From contig NZ_OZ244925.1 in NCBI RefSeq assembly GCF_965221945.1, forward strand, positions 744,001 through 808,000: 64,000 bases of DNA, read 5' to 3'. Source of the stretch: Poriferisodalis sp965221945 (GTDB lineage: Bacteria > Actinomycetota > Acidimicrobiia > Acidimicrobiales > Poriferisodalaceae). Position numbers and translations under genes: made by a program. This document shows, piece by piece, positions 25,884 through 34,323 of the stretch. The notes under the pieces were generated by a model, which was given only the letters and a program-made list of their open reading frames with translations, made no database searches and was not told the origin of the DNA. Position 1 is the first letter of the stretch. Each line of letters begins with the position of its first letter.

Positions 25884-27370
25884 GACGTCTCGCGGCTATT
25901 ACCGCCGCGCTGCTTGCGTTGAGCGTCGGCGCTGCGGCGCTTGCGCCAGTCGCATCTGCTGCTTCCGACGCCGAACTCGCAGACGTCACGCTTACCCGCT
26001 ACGGGGGCGCCGACCGGTACGCCACATCGCTGCTCGTCGCCGAGGCCGTCGCCGCCGATGCCGGCGGCTCGCTGGAGACCGTGGTCATGGTCTCGGGCGT
26101 CAGCTGGCACGAGGCAGTCGTGGCGGCGTCGGTCGCTGGCCGGCTTGACGCACCGGTGCTGATGACGCCGCCCACAGAGCTTCGAGCTGACGCGCTGGAA
26201 TTCCTGCGGCGAGTCGAGGCGTCCGATGCACTGCTGGTGAGCGCGGGAGCCGACGCCGAGACGCGATCTATCTCATCGACCGTCGCATCTGCGCTCGAAT
26301 CGGCCGGGCTTGATGTCGAGTGGGTCGGCGGCGCCGATCAGTACGAGACCGGGGTCGCGGTGGCGCGCCGCGCCGGCACCGTCGGCACGCTCGGCGATTT
26401 CGGATCGACGGCCATCGTCGCGAGCGGTGAAGTGTTCGCAGATGCGCTCGTCGCTGGTCCGCTGTCGGCCCGGGGCCGCCACCCTGTGCTGTTGAGCCCG
26501 AAGACACATCTCGACTCGGGCGTCGAGTCGTACCTGAGCGACGCAGGCATTCGCCACATTGTGCTGATGGGCGGGACTGGCGCGCTGTCGTCACCGGTCG
26601 AGGACTCCATCCGTGATCTGGGAATCACTGTGAGTCGGATTGCAGGAGCCACCCGGTACGACACGGCTATCAAGATGGCAAGTCTCATAGCCGAGCACTC
26701 GGGTGGCTCTTGCTTCGGGGGCTCCGCTGTCGGCCTGGCTCGTGCCCGAGTGCCCTTCGACTCATTCAGCGCGGCGCCGTTGCTGGCTCGGCAGTGCGCA
26801 CCCCTTGTGCTGGCTGACCCCGGTGCCATCCCGTCGGAGACGGCAGCGTTCCTTGACGCGGCGCGACAAGCAAACATGGGCGATGAACTGCAGCTGACCA
26901 TCTTTGGTGGCGACGGCGCTGTCTCACAGGAGGCGATCGACGCATACCTCAGGGGCGGGACCACCGAGGAGACAGAAGCGATTGACGAGGAGGCCTTCCA
27001 GCCGACCGTCCTTCCAGCAGGTACCTGCGGCGGCTCGGGCAGTGGCGAGGACGTCCGATTCGCTGGTCCCAGCCCGAGCCTCTTCGCGCCGGCGTGGTCA
27101 CCGGACTGTGAGTACATCGCGTTCGCAGAAAGAGGTGCGCTGCAGATATCACTACCCGATGGCAGCCACAAGCGTCAAGTTCTGAAATTGTCGGGCGCTG
27201 GTGTTGACGCTGATGCACCGGCGTGGTCTCCCGACGGTACGAAGATCGCGTATGTACGACGGGACAGCGCGGTGTCGCCGCGGACCTCGCGCATTTTCGT
27301 AGTGAACGCCGACGGCACCGGCAACAGGCAATTGTCGCGAGGCGAGGGGACCGACGATTCCCCATCGTAG
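25880..27370 (+). CDS. Cell-wall-binding repeat and TolB-propeller protein, N-terminal part before an in-frame amber
   Basis: A signal peptide (MRRLAAITAALLALSVGAAA, ending ASA) is followed by three cell wall binding type 2 repeats (RYGGADRYATS, WVGGADQYETG, RIAGATRYDTA), which anchor proteins to the wall, and then TolB/PD40 blades (PAWSPDCEYIAF, PAWSPDGTKIAYVR). ATG 25880 overlaps the previous stop as ATGA. The ORF stops at TAG 27368 within DDSPS-stop-SPDGSRI. The blade consensus demands Trp here, so the TAG is a one-base change from TGG, and the same frame continues open to 29131. The intact gene would encode about 1083 residues. It is annotated as two parts. Confidence 0.85.
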   Translation: MRRLAAITAALLALSVGAAALAPVASAASDAELADVTLTRYGGADRYATSLLVAEAVAADAGGSLETVVMVSGVSWHEAVVAASVAGRLDAPVLMTPPTELRADALEFLRRVEASDALLVSAGADAETRSISSTVASALESAGLDVEWVGGADQYETGVAVARRAGTVGTLGDFGSTAIVASGEVFADALVAGPLSARGRHPVLLSPKTHLDSGVESYLSDAGIRHIVLMGGTGALSSPVEDSIRDLGITVSRIAGATRYDTAIKMASLIAEHSGGSCFGGSAVGLARARVPFDSFSAAPLLARQCAPLVLADPGAIPSETAAFLDAARQANMGDELQLTIFGGDGAVSQEAIDAYLRGGTTEETEAIDEEAFQPTVLPAGTCGGSGSGEDVRFAGPSPSLFAPAWSPDCEYIAFAERGALQISLPDGSHKRQVLKLSGAGVDADAPAWSPDGTKIAYVRRDSAVSPRTSRIFVVNADGTGNRQLSRGEGTDDSPS

Positions 27371-27409
27371 TCACCCGATGGAAGCCGCATAGTTTTTAGC
27401 CGCGAGGTC

Positions 27410-29131
27410 TTGGTCAGTAGCCCGGAGGATTCTGTCGTTCGCGGTTCTCGCTCAATCGTCACGGTGGACGCAGAAACCGGTGGGGATCTGCAGGTCGTGG
27501 CGGGCCGGCTGAATAACTGGTTCGACGCGCCGCGCTGGTCTCCCGATGGCCGTCGTTTCGCTTTCGTGAACTTTGGCCGACTGGGCGTGATGGACGCCGA
27601 CGGCTCCAATGTCCGCTTTTTGAGGGGCGGGGTGCGGCGTGACGGCCTGTCATGGTCGCCTGATGGCAGCCGGATTGCGTACGCGAGTGGTGATCATCGC
27701 GAGTCGGACATCTACATTTTGGAGGTCAATGAAGCCCGCTCGTTCCAGGTGACGAATGCGGCGGGGCCGGAATCTCGACCTGCGTGGTCGCCTGACGGCG
27801 AGCGCATCGCATACGTCAAGAACCGACGTGAGGGCAATCGCCTCTTGGATTTCGAGATCTGGATCGCTGATGCCAGCGGCACGAGTGTCGGCGATACCGC
27901 GGAGAGCGAGCACCGCGAGTGCATGCCGTTCGGCCTCATCGATGAGGTGACCGCGGGGTTCCCCTTGCCGACCTGGGCTCCCCCTGCGATCGGATCCCTG
28001 CAAGTAGCGGTTGTCTTCGCCGATTTCCCCGATGCTCAAGCCACCCACAGCACGCAAGAGGAAGCTGAATTCGGTTTGCCGCTCATGACGCGTTTTCTCG
28101 AAGAGGTCAGTTACGGCCGCCTCGACGTCACCACAACAGTGCGACACGGCTGGCTGCGAATGACTGGCGACTACAGCGACTACTTCAGCGAACGGACGAC
28201 GAACGAGCAAGTCGCTCCACCCGACGCGGAGTCTCGGAGCTTGACCCGCGAGATCGTGGCCGCTGCGGATCCCTCGTTCGATTTTGCTGGCTCAGACATC
28301 GTCCTCTTCGTGCTCCCGAGTAGCCACTTCGGTGGCGGTCAGGCAGGAGGAAACATCAGGGCTGACGACAGCCTGATGCAGATCACGTTTGCGAACACCA
28401 TGCCGCTGTCTCAGCAGACGAGTACTCGCAACTGGGGCTTGGTCGCCGCACACGAGATCGCTCACGCCCTCGGCCTGTCCGATCTCTACCCATACGGCGA
28501 TGACCATCAGCGCACCCCGCTTACGAATGGTCAGTACTGGGTGCGCACGGTTTTCGGCCCTATGAGACTTGAGTCGTACTTCCCGGCCTCGGCCGGCGAT
28601 TCTCGCTTCGAGGAAGTTCGGCGGCACGCCGACGGCCATACGCAAACGGCAACTGCTCGGCGCGTGACGTTTGACGAGATGTTGGCCTGGAGTCGGTGGC
28701 AGCTGGGATGGCTGGATGACGACCAAGTCCGCTGCGTCACCGACTCCGTTGCGACCGTTGAGTTGGAGCCAGTCGCAGCCCCCGGCGGTGGGACCGTCAT
28801 GGCTGTCGTTCCCTTGGCACCGAATCAGGTACTCGTGATGGAGAGTCGACGACGGCTCGGGTTTGACAATGCCCGCCCGTACACCGATTCAGTCGGTACC
28901 CGTGTCACGCCACCGGGCCTGCCTGTGGAGGGTGTGCTCGTGTACACCGTTGACGCCTCGTTGGGGGCCGGCGATCTGCCGCTCAAGATTGCGGGCGACA
29001 GCGGGGACGGCACAGTCGAGGACTTCCCGCTGTTGGAAGCTGGAGATTCGGTGACGGTTCGCGGGTACACCGTCTCGGTCACTGCGGACTCGGGGCGGAC
29101 CCACACCGTCACGATCACCAAGACCAACTGA
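27410..29131 (+). CDS. TolB-propeller/M6-like zinc metalloprotease, C-terminal part after the amber
   Basis: This is the same frame as 25880-27370. It opens with more propeller blades (PRWSPDGRRFAFV, LSWSPDGSRIAY, PAWSPDGERIAYV) and then a metalloprotease-like domain with the zinc motif in VAAHEIAHALGLSDLY (HExxH plus downstream Asp), preceded by LQVAVVFADFPDAQ as in immune-inhibitor-A/M6 peptidases. A C-terminal beta-rich segment ends the protein. A wall-attached secreted peptidase is the likely intact product. TTG 27410 is only the first start-like codon after the stop and has no convincing RBS, so independent translation is doubtful. Confidence 0.75.
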   Translation: MVSSPEDSVVRGSRSIVTVDAETGGDLQVVAGRLNNWFDAPRWSPDGRRFAFVNFGRLGVMDADGSNVRFLRGGVRRDGLSWSPDGSRIAYASGDHRESDIYILEVNEARSFQVTNAAGPESRPAWSPDGERIAYVKNRREGNRLLDFEIWIADASGTSVGDTAESEHRECMPFGLIDEVTAGFPLPTWAPPAIGSLQVAVVFADFPDAQATHSTQEEAEFGLPLMTRFLEEVSYGRLDVTTTVRHGWLRMTGDYSDYFSERTTNEQVAPPDAESRSLTREIVAAADPSFDFAGSDIVLFVLPSSHFGGGQAGGNIRADDSLMQITFANTMPLSQQTSTRNWGLVAAHEIAHALGLSDLYPYGDDHQRTPLTNGQYWVRTVFGPMRLESYFPASAGDSRFEEVRRHADGHTQTATARRVTFDEMLAWSRWQLGWLDDDQVRCVTDSVATVELEPVAAPGGGTVMAVVPLAPNQVLVMESRRRLGFDNARPYTDSVGTRVTPPGLPVEGVLVYTVDASLGAGDLPLKIAGDSGDGTVEDFPLLEAGDSVTVRGYTVSVTADSGRTHTVTITKTN

Positions 29132-29160
29132 ACGGCGCAGCACGAGGTGAGAGCCGCGTC

Positions 29161-29706
29161 TCAGGCCGTCGTCGGAACCTCGTTGAGCAAGCCGGTCTCG
29201 ACGTCGTAGATGAAGCCGCGTACGGCCGTGTCGTGCTCTATGAATGGCGAGGCTCGTAGCGCTGCGATAGACGCTCTAACGTCGTTGTCGGGGTCAGCGA
29301 ATGAGCCGATCGGCCAGTCGAGCCGCTCGCCGAAGCGTTCTTCCATCTCCTTGCTGAACGCTGCCTCATCGAGGCCGCACATGCCGCAGCCCGAGTGATG
29401 CACCACCAGGATTTCCCGGGTTCCGAGCAACTGCTGGGAGATGCACAGCGAGCGGATCACGTCGTCGGTGACGACGCCCCCCGCGTTACGCACGACATGC
29501 GCCTCGCCGACGCTCAGCCCCAGCGCCGCCAAGGGATCGATGCGAGCATCCATGCACGTGACGATCGCCACGTGCCGGCTGGGTGCGCGTGCCATCCCAG
29601 GCGTCTTGACGATGTCGGCCACACGCCGATTGCGTTCGACCAAGTCGTCGGCCGTCGAATGGAAGTCCGACACCCTCGGCTCGTCGTGTGCTTCCCGCTG
29701 ATTCAT
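29161..29706 (-). CDS. Beta-class carbonic anhydrase
   Basis: The 181-residue enzyme interconverts CO2 and bicarbonate. Zinc ligands and catalytic dyad are visible: Cys with Asp-Arg in IVTCMDARIDP, and His/Cys in LVVHHSGCGMCG, with AHVVRNAGGVVTDD between them. Length and motifs fit the short bacterial beta-CA type. It converges with the metalloprotease gene, 29 bp apart. The upstream region 29707-29802 separates it from the tRNA-Lys gene and shows nothing else. The ATG at 29706 is the only sensible start. Confidence 0.92.
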   Translation of the reverse strand: MNQREAHDEPRVSDFHSTADDLVERNRRVADIVKTPGMARAPSRHVAIVTCMDARIDPLAALGLSVGEAHVVRNAGGVVTDDVIRSLCISQQLLGTREILVVHHSGCGMCGLDEAAFSKEMEERFGERLDWPIGSFADPDNDVRASIAALRASPFIEHDTAVRGFIYDVETGLLNEVPTTA

Positions 29707-29802
29707 CCGATGTCCTCGTCATGGCTATCGACGCGTGGAATATCAAACGTGCAGCGCTGTGCTGACCAACTCAGCAGCTGAAGTGATCCGGCAGACCGGT
29801 AG

Positions 29803-29876
29803 TACGCCCCCTGGGACTTGAACCCAGAACCTGCGGATTAAGAGTCCGTTGCTCTGCCAAATTGAGCTAGAGGCGC
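29803..29876 (-). tRNA. tRNA-Lys (anticodon CUU)
   Basis: The cloverleaf reads from GCGCCTC at 29876 to discriminator A at 29803. The anticodon loop is CTCTTAA giving CUU, and the T arm contains GGTTCAAGTCC. One A-C mismatch is present at the top of the anticodon stem. CCA is not encoded. Confidence 0.93.
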
Positions 29877-29919
29877 GAGATGCCCCGCAAGGCTAACGAC
29901 ACCCTCTGAGCGACGGTGC

Positions 29920-29995
29920 GGCGGATCGAGGGGAATCGAACCCCCGGCCTCCAGTGCCACAAACTGGCGCTCTAACCGACTGAGCTACGACCCGC
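29920..29995 (-). tRNA. tRNA-His (anticodon GUG)
   Basis: The acceptor arms GCGGGTC and GATCCGC pair, the anticodon stem CCAGT/ACTGG encloses TTGTGGC giving GUG, and the T arm has GGTTCGATTCC. The discriminator is C73, as expected for His. The base before G1 is T rather than the G-1 normally encoded. CCA is not encoded. Confidence 0.93.
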
Positions 29996-30102
29996 ACGGG
30001 GTGGTCAAGGATGCCACGGGCGGCACCACCTCGCTACCGGATTTCACGGCGACTCTGCGGTGAGCTCTGACAGGCGCGAGCCCGACGGCGTACCGTAGGA
30101 GC

Positions 30103-31098
30103 GTGAGCGCACAGACCGTCGCGGCTCGGAAGCCGCCAGTCGAGTACATCCCTCGGATCACGGCCCAGTACATCGGACTGGGATACGGCGAGTACCGCTG
30201 GCTCCACAGCGAGACACCGCCGCCATGGACACCGCTGACCAAGCCGATCTCGGAATGCCGCCTGGGCCTCATTGCGACGGGTGGCGTCTATGCAGTCGGC
30301 CAGACGGCGTTCCACTTTCGCGACGACACGACGTACCGGGCAATTCCGACTGACATCGACCCTGCCAAGCTGCGCGCCACGCATTTCGCCTACGACTTGA
30401 CCGATGCCCGCTCGGACATCAATTGCGTGTTCCCGATCGAGGGCTTGCGTGCCTTGCGAGACAGCGGCGAGATCGGCGAACTGGGTCCGAACGCCTACAC
30501 CCTCATGGGCGGCATCTACAGCACCCGCCGGGTCCGCACCGAGCTGATCCCTGAACTGGCGAAGCGCTGCGTGGCCGACGAGCTGGACGCTGTGCTGCTC
30601 GTTCCGGTCTGACCGGTCTGCCATCAGACCGTGGGTCTGATCGCACGGGCCATCGAGGCCGAGGGGATCCCGACGCTGTCGGTGACGAGCGCACGTGACA
30701 TCACCAGGGCGGTCTGGCCGCCTCGCGCCGCCTACCTGGACTACCCGCTCGGCCACACGTCTGGCCGGCCCCACGAGCCGGAGCTCAACCTGCAGATACT
30801 TCGGGACGCATTCGCTGCCTTCGAGAACCTGCGTGTGCCGGGGTCGATGGCGCACCTGCGCTACCGGTGGTCGGAGTCCGACCGTTGGAAGGACAAGGTG
30901 TTCGCGCCCTCCGCCGAGGCTGCTGATCTGTCCGAGTCCGCTGTGCCGACGGGCGGTGAGTCCGCATCTGCGACCTACGACGACGACCGGATCCAGCGTC
31001 ACCCGACGCCCCAGTACCAAACCGAGCAGGACGCAGCAGCCGCCCGCGCCAGCCACGACGGCGAAGAGTGCCTCGTCTGCGCGGGCATCGACTACTGA
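30103..31098 (+). CDS. GrdB-like protein with in-frame TGA (probable selenocysteine)
   Basis: The frame opens at GTG 30103 (TAGGAG just upstream) and runs to TGA 31096, with a single internal TGA at 30610-30612. Both halves belong to one protein of the glycine/sarcosine/betaine reductase selenoprotein B-like group: YGEYRWLHSETPPPWTPL, LGLIATGGVYAVGQTAF, then AVLLVPV-TGA-PVCHQTVGLI and the C-terminal ECLVCAGIDY. The TGA falls where family members have Cys or Sec, giving UxxC. Perfect hairpins begin one base after the TGA. The protein would have 331 residues. Reading-through needs SelB and tRNA-Sec, not in this window. The alternative is a nonsense mutation of TGC. It lies 7 bp upstream of a Nudix gene. 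Confidence 0.72.
30614..30641 (+). promoter_or_regulatory. SECIS-like hairpin candidate
   Basis: Immediately after the TGA, CGGTCTG and CAGACCG pair perfectly around CCAT (30614-30631). Overlapping it, ATCAGACC and GGTCTGAT pair perfectly around GTG (30623-30641), with the apex about 19 bases after the TGA, a suitable distance for a bacterial SECIS. The two stems exclude each other. Loop sequence conservation could not be tested. Confidence 0.5.
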
Positions 31099-31105
31099 CC
31101 CGCCT

Positions 31106-32044
31106 GTGAGCGAACAGCCCGAGCGCCGCGTCTCCGTGGGCGCCAAGTCGCCTGGATCCGGCGGCGACTACGACCCCGAAGCTGTGCCGGTGCGCGATGC
31201 GGCCACCGTGATGATCCTGTCCGGTGACGACGATCCCCACGTGCTCATGCTGAAGCGCAACTCCCGATCGATCTTCGTGGGCGATATGTGGGTGTATCCC
31301 GGAGGAGCGGTCGATCCCGATGACGCCACTCAGCGCGCCGATCAGACGGTGGCGGGCCTCACTGACGCCGATGCCTCGTACAGCATCGGCATCGAACGCG
31401 GCGGCATTGCCTTCTGGGTGGCGGCACTGCGGGAGACCTTTGAGGAGGCCGGCATCCTGCTCGCCCATCACGACCACCCGGTGGGCGTCGAAGACCCCAG
31501 GGACCTGCCCTCGGGCATCATCGACCTCTCACCTCCCGATGTCGCTGAGCGGTTCTCGCAGTACCGCGACGAGGTCAATGCCGGCGAGCGCGACTTCATC
31601 GAGACCGTCCGCAGCGAAGATCTGCTGCTCGATGGCAACAACGTCTATTTCATCGGGCGCTGGGTGACGCCGATGGGCTCGCCGCGCCGTTACGACACAC
31701 GGTTCTTCTTGACTGCGATGCCGTACGGTCAGACGCCCCTGCCCGACCACGACGAAGCCGTTGACCACCAGTGGGTGCGCCCCGCCGACGCCATCAGGCG
31801 TAACGAGACCGGCGACATGGTGATGATGACGCCCACCATCGGCATGCTGCACCGCTTCGCCCGCTTCGGCACCGTCGCTGACGCGGTGGCAGCAGCCGGA
31901 AGCGGCACCCCTGCCGACGACGAGGATGTGCGGATTCGCTACGACAACGAAGGCCCGCACCGGATCGCCTTCCCCGACGACCCGGACTACAAGGCCGCCG
32001 ACGGCCGCGCCGAGACCGGCATCCTGCGCTGGCCCTCGAATTAG
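31106..32044 (+). CDS. Nudix hydrolase
   Basis: The 312-residue protein carries a Nudix domain with VYPGGAVDPDD and the helix RETFEEAGILL, the core of the Nudix box, separated by a long insertion (about residues 75-105) that is common in the larger CoA-pyrophosphatase-like and NUDT19-like members. These enzymes cleave nucleoside diphosphates linked to another moiety. GTG 31106 begins 7 bp after the GrdB-like stop, so the two are probably one operon. The long C-terminal part contains RYDTRFFLTAMP and HQWVRPADAI, typical of the family. Exact substrate unknown. Confidence 0.88.
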   Translation: MSEQPERRVSVGAKSPGSGGDYDPEAVPVRDAATVMILSGDDDPHVLMLKRNSRSIFVGDMWVYPGGAVDPDDATQRADQTVAGLTDADASYSIGIERGGIAFWVAALRETFEEAGILLAHHDHPVGVEDPRDLPSGIIDLSPPDVAERFSQYRDEVNAGERDFIETVRSEDLLLDGNNVYFIGRWVTPMGSPRRYDTRFFLTAMPYGQTPLPDHDEAVDHQWVRPADAIRRNETGDMVMMTPTIGMLHRFARFGTVADAVAAAGSGTPADDEDVRIRYDNEGPHRIAFPDDPDYKAADGRAETGILRWPSN

Positions 32045-32192
32045 CGGGCTGCCGGCGACGTGCGCCTGGCGGTTGCGAACTGCAGGTGACGCGTCCCGCG
32101 AACGCTCTGCAAACAGCCTGATCGAACGATGGCGATCATGGAAATCGATTTCCGGTGGGAGCCGATGTGAGTCGCCGGGTACCGTTGAATCC

Positions 32193-32486
32193 GTGACCGG
32201 CACGGCCCCCCGACCACTATCTGGCTTGACGGGCGCTGAGGGCAGCACGCGTGAAGTCGTCGAGGCGTGGCTGGGGAGCGGAGGATCCGATCCCCTAAGG
32301 CTTCAAGCAGAGCTGACGGCCAAGTTCATCGCAGGAGATGTCACGGCGTTGGGCTTCGAGGTGTGGCGGTTGGTATGTGAGGCCATCGAGACCGGCTGGG
32401 CTGACGATCGGTTGTCTGAAGCCTTGTCGCGGGCACTGGCTGACGACGCGCAACATGCATCGGCGGGAGCAAGCCTGAGCGATTGA
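32193..32486 (+). CDS. Hypothetical protein
   Basis: I do not recognise this 97-residue ORF. It starts at GTG 32193, has acidic helical composition (STREVVEAWLGSGG, FEVWRLVCEAIETG) and normal codon use with GC-rich third positions, which suggests it is real. No signal peptide, membrane segment or metal motif is seen. It converges with the cupin gene, with 19 bp between them, and is separated from the Nudix gene by about 150 bp. The start is poorly supported. Confidence 0.4.
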   Translation: MTGTAPRPLSGLTGAEGSTREVVEAWLGSGGSDPLRLQAELTAKFIAGDVTALGFEVWRLVCEAIETGWADDRLSEALSRALADDAQHASAGASLSD

Positions 32487-32505
32487 CGCATCGCTCGTGC
32501 GGATG

Positions 32506-32979
32506 TCAACTCGCGAGTTCGCGGGCCTGCTCCCTGAAGGACTCGATGGTGTTCTCAGCCAGGACGTTGTGATCGGCGTCGAGCACCTCGAACATCCGCC
32601 CCGTGGGCTCGTGCATCGAGAACAGCACCAGTGAGCCCTCGGGGCCGCCGCGCTCCATGTGCACGTCACCACCGGGGCCGCTGCAGTAGGTGCCGGCAGG
32701 CCGGACATCGTGGTGCACTTCGTTGCCGTCGCCATCAATGTCGATGACGTGATGCTCACCCTCGAGGACCAGCGAGGTCGTCGTCGCCACGTGGCGGTGG
32801 AAGTGGCAGTAGGCATCCGGTGCCCAACGAATGAGCAGGTCCAGCCGCCCGACGTCCTCCTCGTGGCCGAGCACGGCGATGTCGTAGTCGATCGGAAACT
32901 CGAACCGCGGTCCGCCCTCGTGGTGGATCCACTGAAGATCGCCGGTGTCGAAGCGGAAGCCAGAGTTCGTCGCAGTCAC
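32506..32979 (-). CDS. Cupin-domain protein
   Basis: The 157-residue product has a single cupin-like barrel with metal-ligand candidates in YCHFHRHVATTTSLVLEGEH and a second strand group in GTYCSGPGGDVHMERGGPEG. It resembles ChrR/quercetinase-type small cupins and may bind a divalent metal; no reaction can be assigned. The start is GTG 32979, because AGGGAGG lies six bases upstream; a longer ORF extends upstream to 33051 but lacks an RBS. It is the only minus-strand gene between the Nudix operon and the tRNA-Arg region. Confidence 0.78.
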   Translation of the reverse strand: MTATNSGFRFDTGDLQWIHHEGGPRFEFPIDYDIAVLGHEEDVGRLDLLIRWAPDAYCHFHRHVATTTSLVLEGEHHVIDIDGDGNEVHHDVRPAGTYCSGPGGDVHMERGGPEGSLVLFSMHEPTGRMFEVLDADHNVLAENTIESFREQARELAS

Positions 32980-33115
32980 GTTCAGCCTCCCTTGAGGGTC
33001 GGAGCCATGCGAAGGCCGGACTCTCGAATGTACCGAGGAGGCCACCGCCATGTCGCTGAACCCTTGGACCGGCGCTAGTTCGATGGCAGGATGGCCCCGG
33101 GTCTACGTGGCCAAA

Positions 33116-33189
33116 GCCCCCGTGGCGCAACTGGACAGCGCAGCGGGCTTCTATCCCGCCGGTTGCAGGTTCGAGTCCTGCCGGGGGCG
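33116..33189 (+). tRNA. tRNA-Arg (anticodon UCU)
   Basis: Acceptor arms GCCCCCG and CGGGGGC pair, the anticodon stem GCGGG/CCCGC encloses CTTCTAT giving UCU, and the T arm has GGTTCGAGTCC. Discriminator is G. The antisense 3' end of the membrane-protein gene overlaps it. Confidence 0.95.
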
Positions 33190-34173
33190 CATTTGGACCT
33201 TCCCTCGAGCCTTGCGAGCTTTTCGTTCGGCCTTGAGGGCCTTCTTGTTTGTGAACGCGTTCTCAAGGCCAGTGCCTTGGAACTCGCCAGGCACTTCGCC
33301 AGTCGTCACGTAGAGGTACAGCGCCATCTTGAAAACGCCGACAATTGCCGACATGGCCACTATCATCGCCAGCAGCCATGCCACGCCGATACCGATTCCG
33401 AGAATCAGCGCCACTGGGCTTCCCAACCCGATGAGCACGACAAGGGTCGCGAGCACCAGACCTGGCAGGAGGATGAGAAGGCCGATGAGCTCGAACCCCA
33501 CTCGAGCGATCAGGCTCTTTCCCCACGTCTTGCGGAACAGGCCGAAGGAGCGCTTGCAGGAAGCGATCGGGCCGGTCTCTTCCACTACCAGAACCGGTAC
33601 GACGAGGTAGGTGACGAAGTACCAAATGGACTCAAGTACAAAGGCCACGATCATTGCCCCGATGGCGACGAAGTGGCCGACCACGGGGATGTGGCGACCA
33701 GCCTGTTCCATGTGGCGGAAGATTCTGGGGAGCCGGTACAACACTTCGAAGACCACTCCTACAAAGCCTGCGAGGATGGCCCACGGCACGATGACGTGGA
33801 GACGGGCTTTGGCGGCCAATATGCAGCTCTCGAAGGTCGGTGCTCTGCCTTGGAACCGCTCCCAGGCCCCATAGGTAAGCGCAGCGGTGAAAAAAACCGA
33901 GGCGAAGGTACACAGCAGGACGGAACCCACAAGCACGATCCACACCGTGGGCTCGGTTGCCCATTTTCCGGGATCGGCAACCGTGCTGGAGCTGAGCCCA
34001 GAGGTCGTGACCCACACCACGGCCCAGACGACAACGCTGATTGTCGCCACCACAGCCAGTGACAAGGCCGGGAAGGCCATGAGGAACCTGTCGCGCTTCA
34101 AGACTCCATAAGAAGTGGAGGCCAGGATTCTTGTCCGGCTCCAAGTGCTCTTGAGCTCGCCGAAAATGCCCAT
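33151..34173 (-). CDS. Multi-pass membrane protein, DUF6159-like
   Basis: The 340-residue protein begins MGIFGELKSTWSRTRILAST and has about six hydrophobic segments (for example LSLAVVATISVVVWAVVW, IVLVGSVLLCTFASVFF, FVAIGAMIVAFVLESIW, and LIGLLILLPGLVLATLVVL). This matches the DUF6159 group of uncharacterised membrane proteins. ATG 34173 is the family start; an upstream extension to 34251 is unlikely. The last residues (QMRPRQDSNLQPAG) are coded by the complement of the tRNA-Arg gene, so the real C-terminus may have decayed into the tRNA or the gene genuinely ends there. Function unknown. Confidence 0.8.
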   Translation of the reverse strand: MGIFGELKSTWSRTRILASTSYGVLKRDRFLMAFPALSLAVVATISVVVWAVVWVTTSGLSSSTVADPGKWATEPTVWIVLVGSVLLCTFASVFFTAALTYGAWERFQGRAPTFESCILAAKARLHVIVPWAILAGFVGVVFEVLYRLPRIFRHMEQAGRHIPVVGHFVAIGAMIVAFVLESIWYFVTYLVVPVLVVEETGPIASCKRSFGLFRKTWGKSLIARVGFELIGLLILLPGLVLATLVVLIGLGSPVALILGIGIGVAWLLAMIVAMSAIVGVFKMALYLYVTTGEVPGEFQGTGLENAFTNKKALKAERKARKARGKVQMRPRQDSNLQPAG

Positions 34174-34323
34174 TGAGATGACCTTAACCTCGGCACCTGG
34201 TAAGGGCTGTTGACCATCACGTCGCTCTGCAGGCGCCGACCGCACGGGCACACGCTCGGCACACCCGGCGCCGCCTCACCAAATTGCGATGGTGTCGCTG
34301 GCGAACGCGGGTAGGTTCAGCGG

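Noticed and set aside
27368..27370. TAG read as pyrrolysine or another recoded residue
   Set aside because: The residue replaced is the structural Trp of a WSPDG motif, no Pyl genes are visible, and many other genes here do not show in-frame TAG. A point mutation or base error is simpler.
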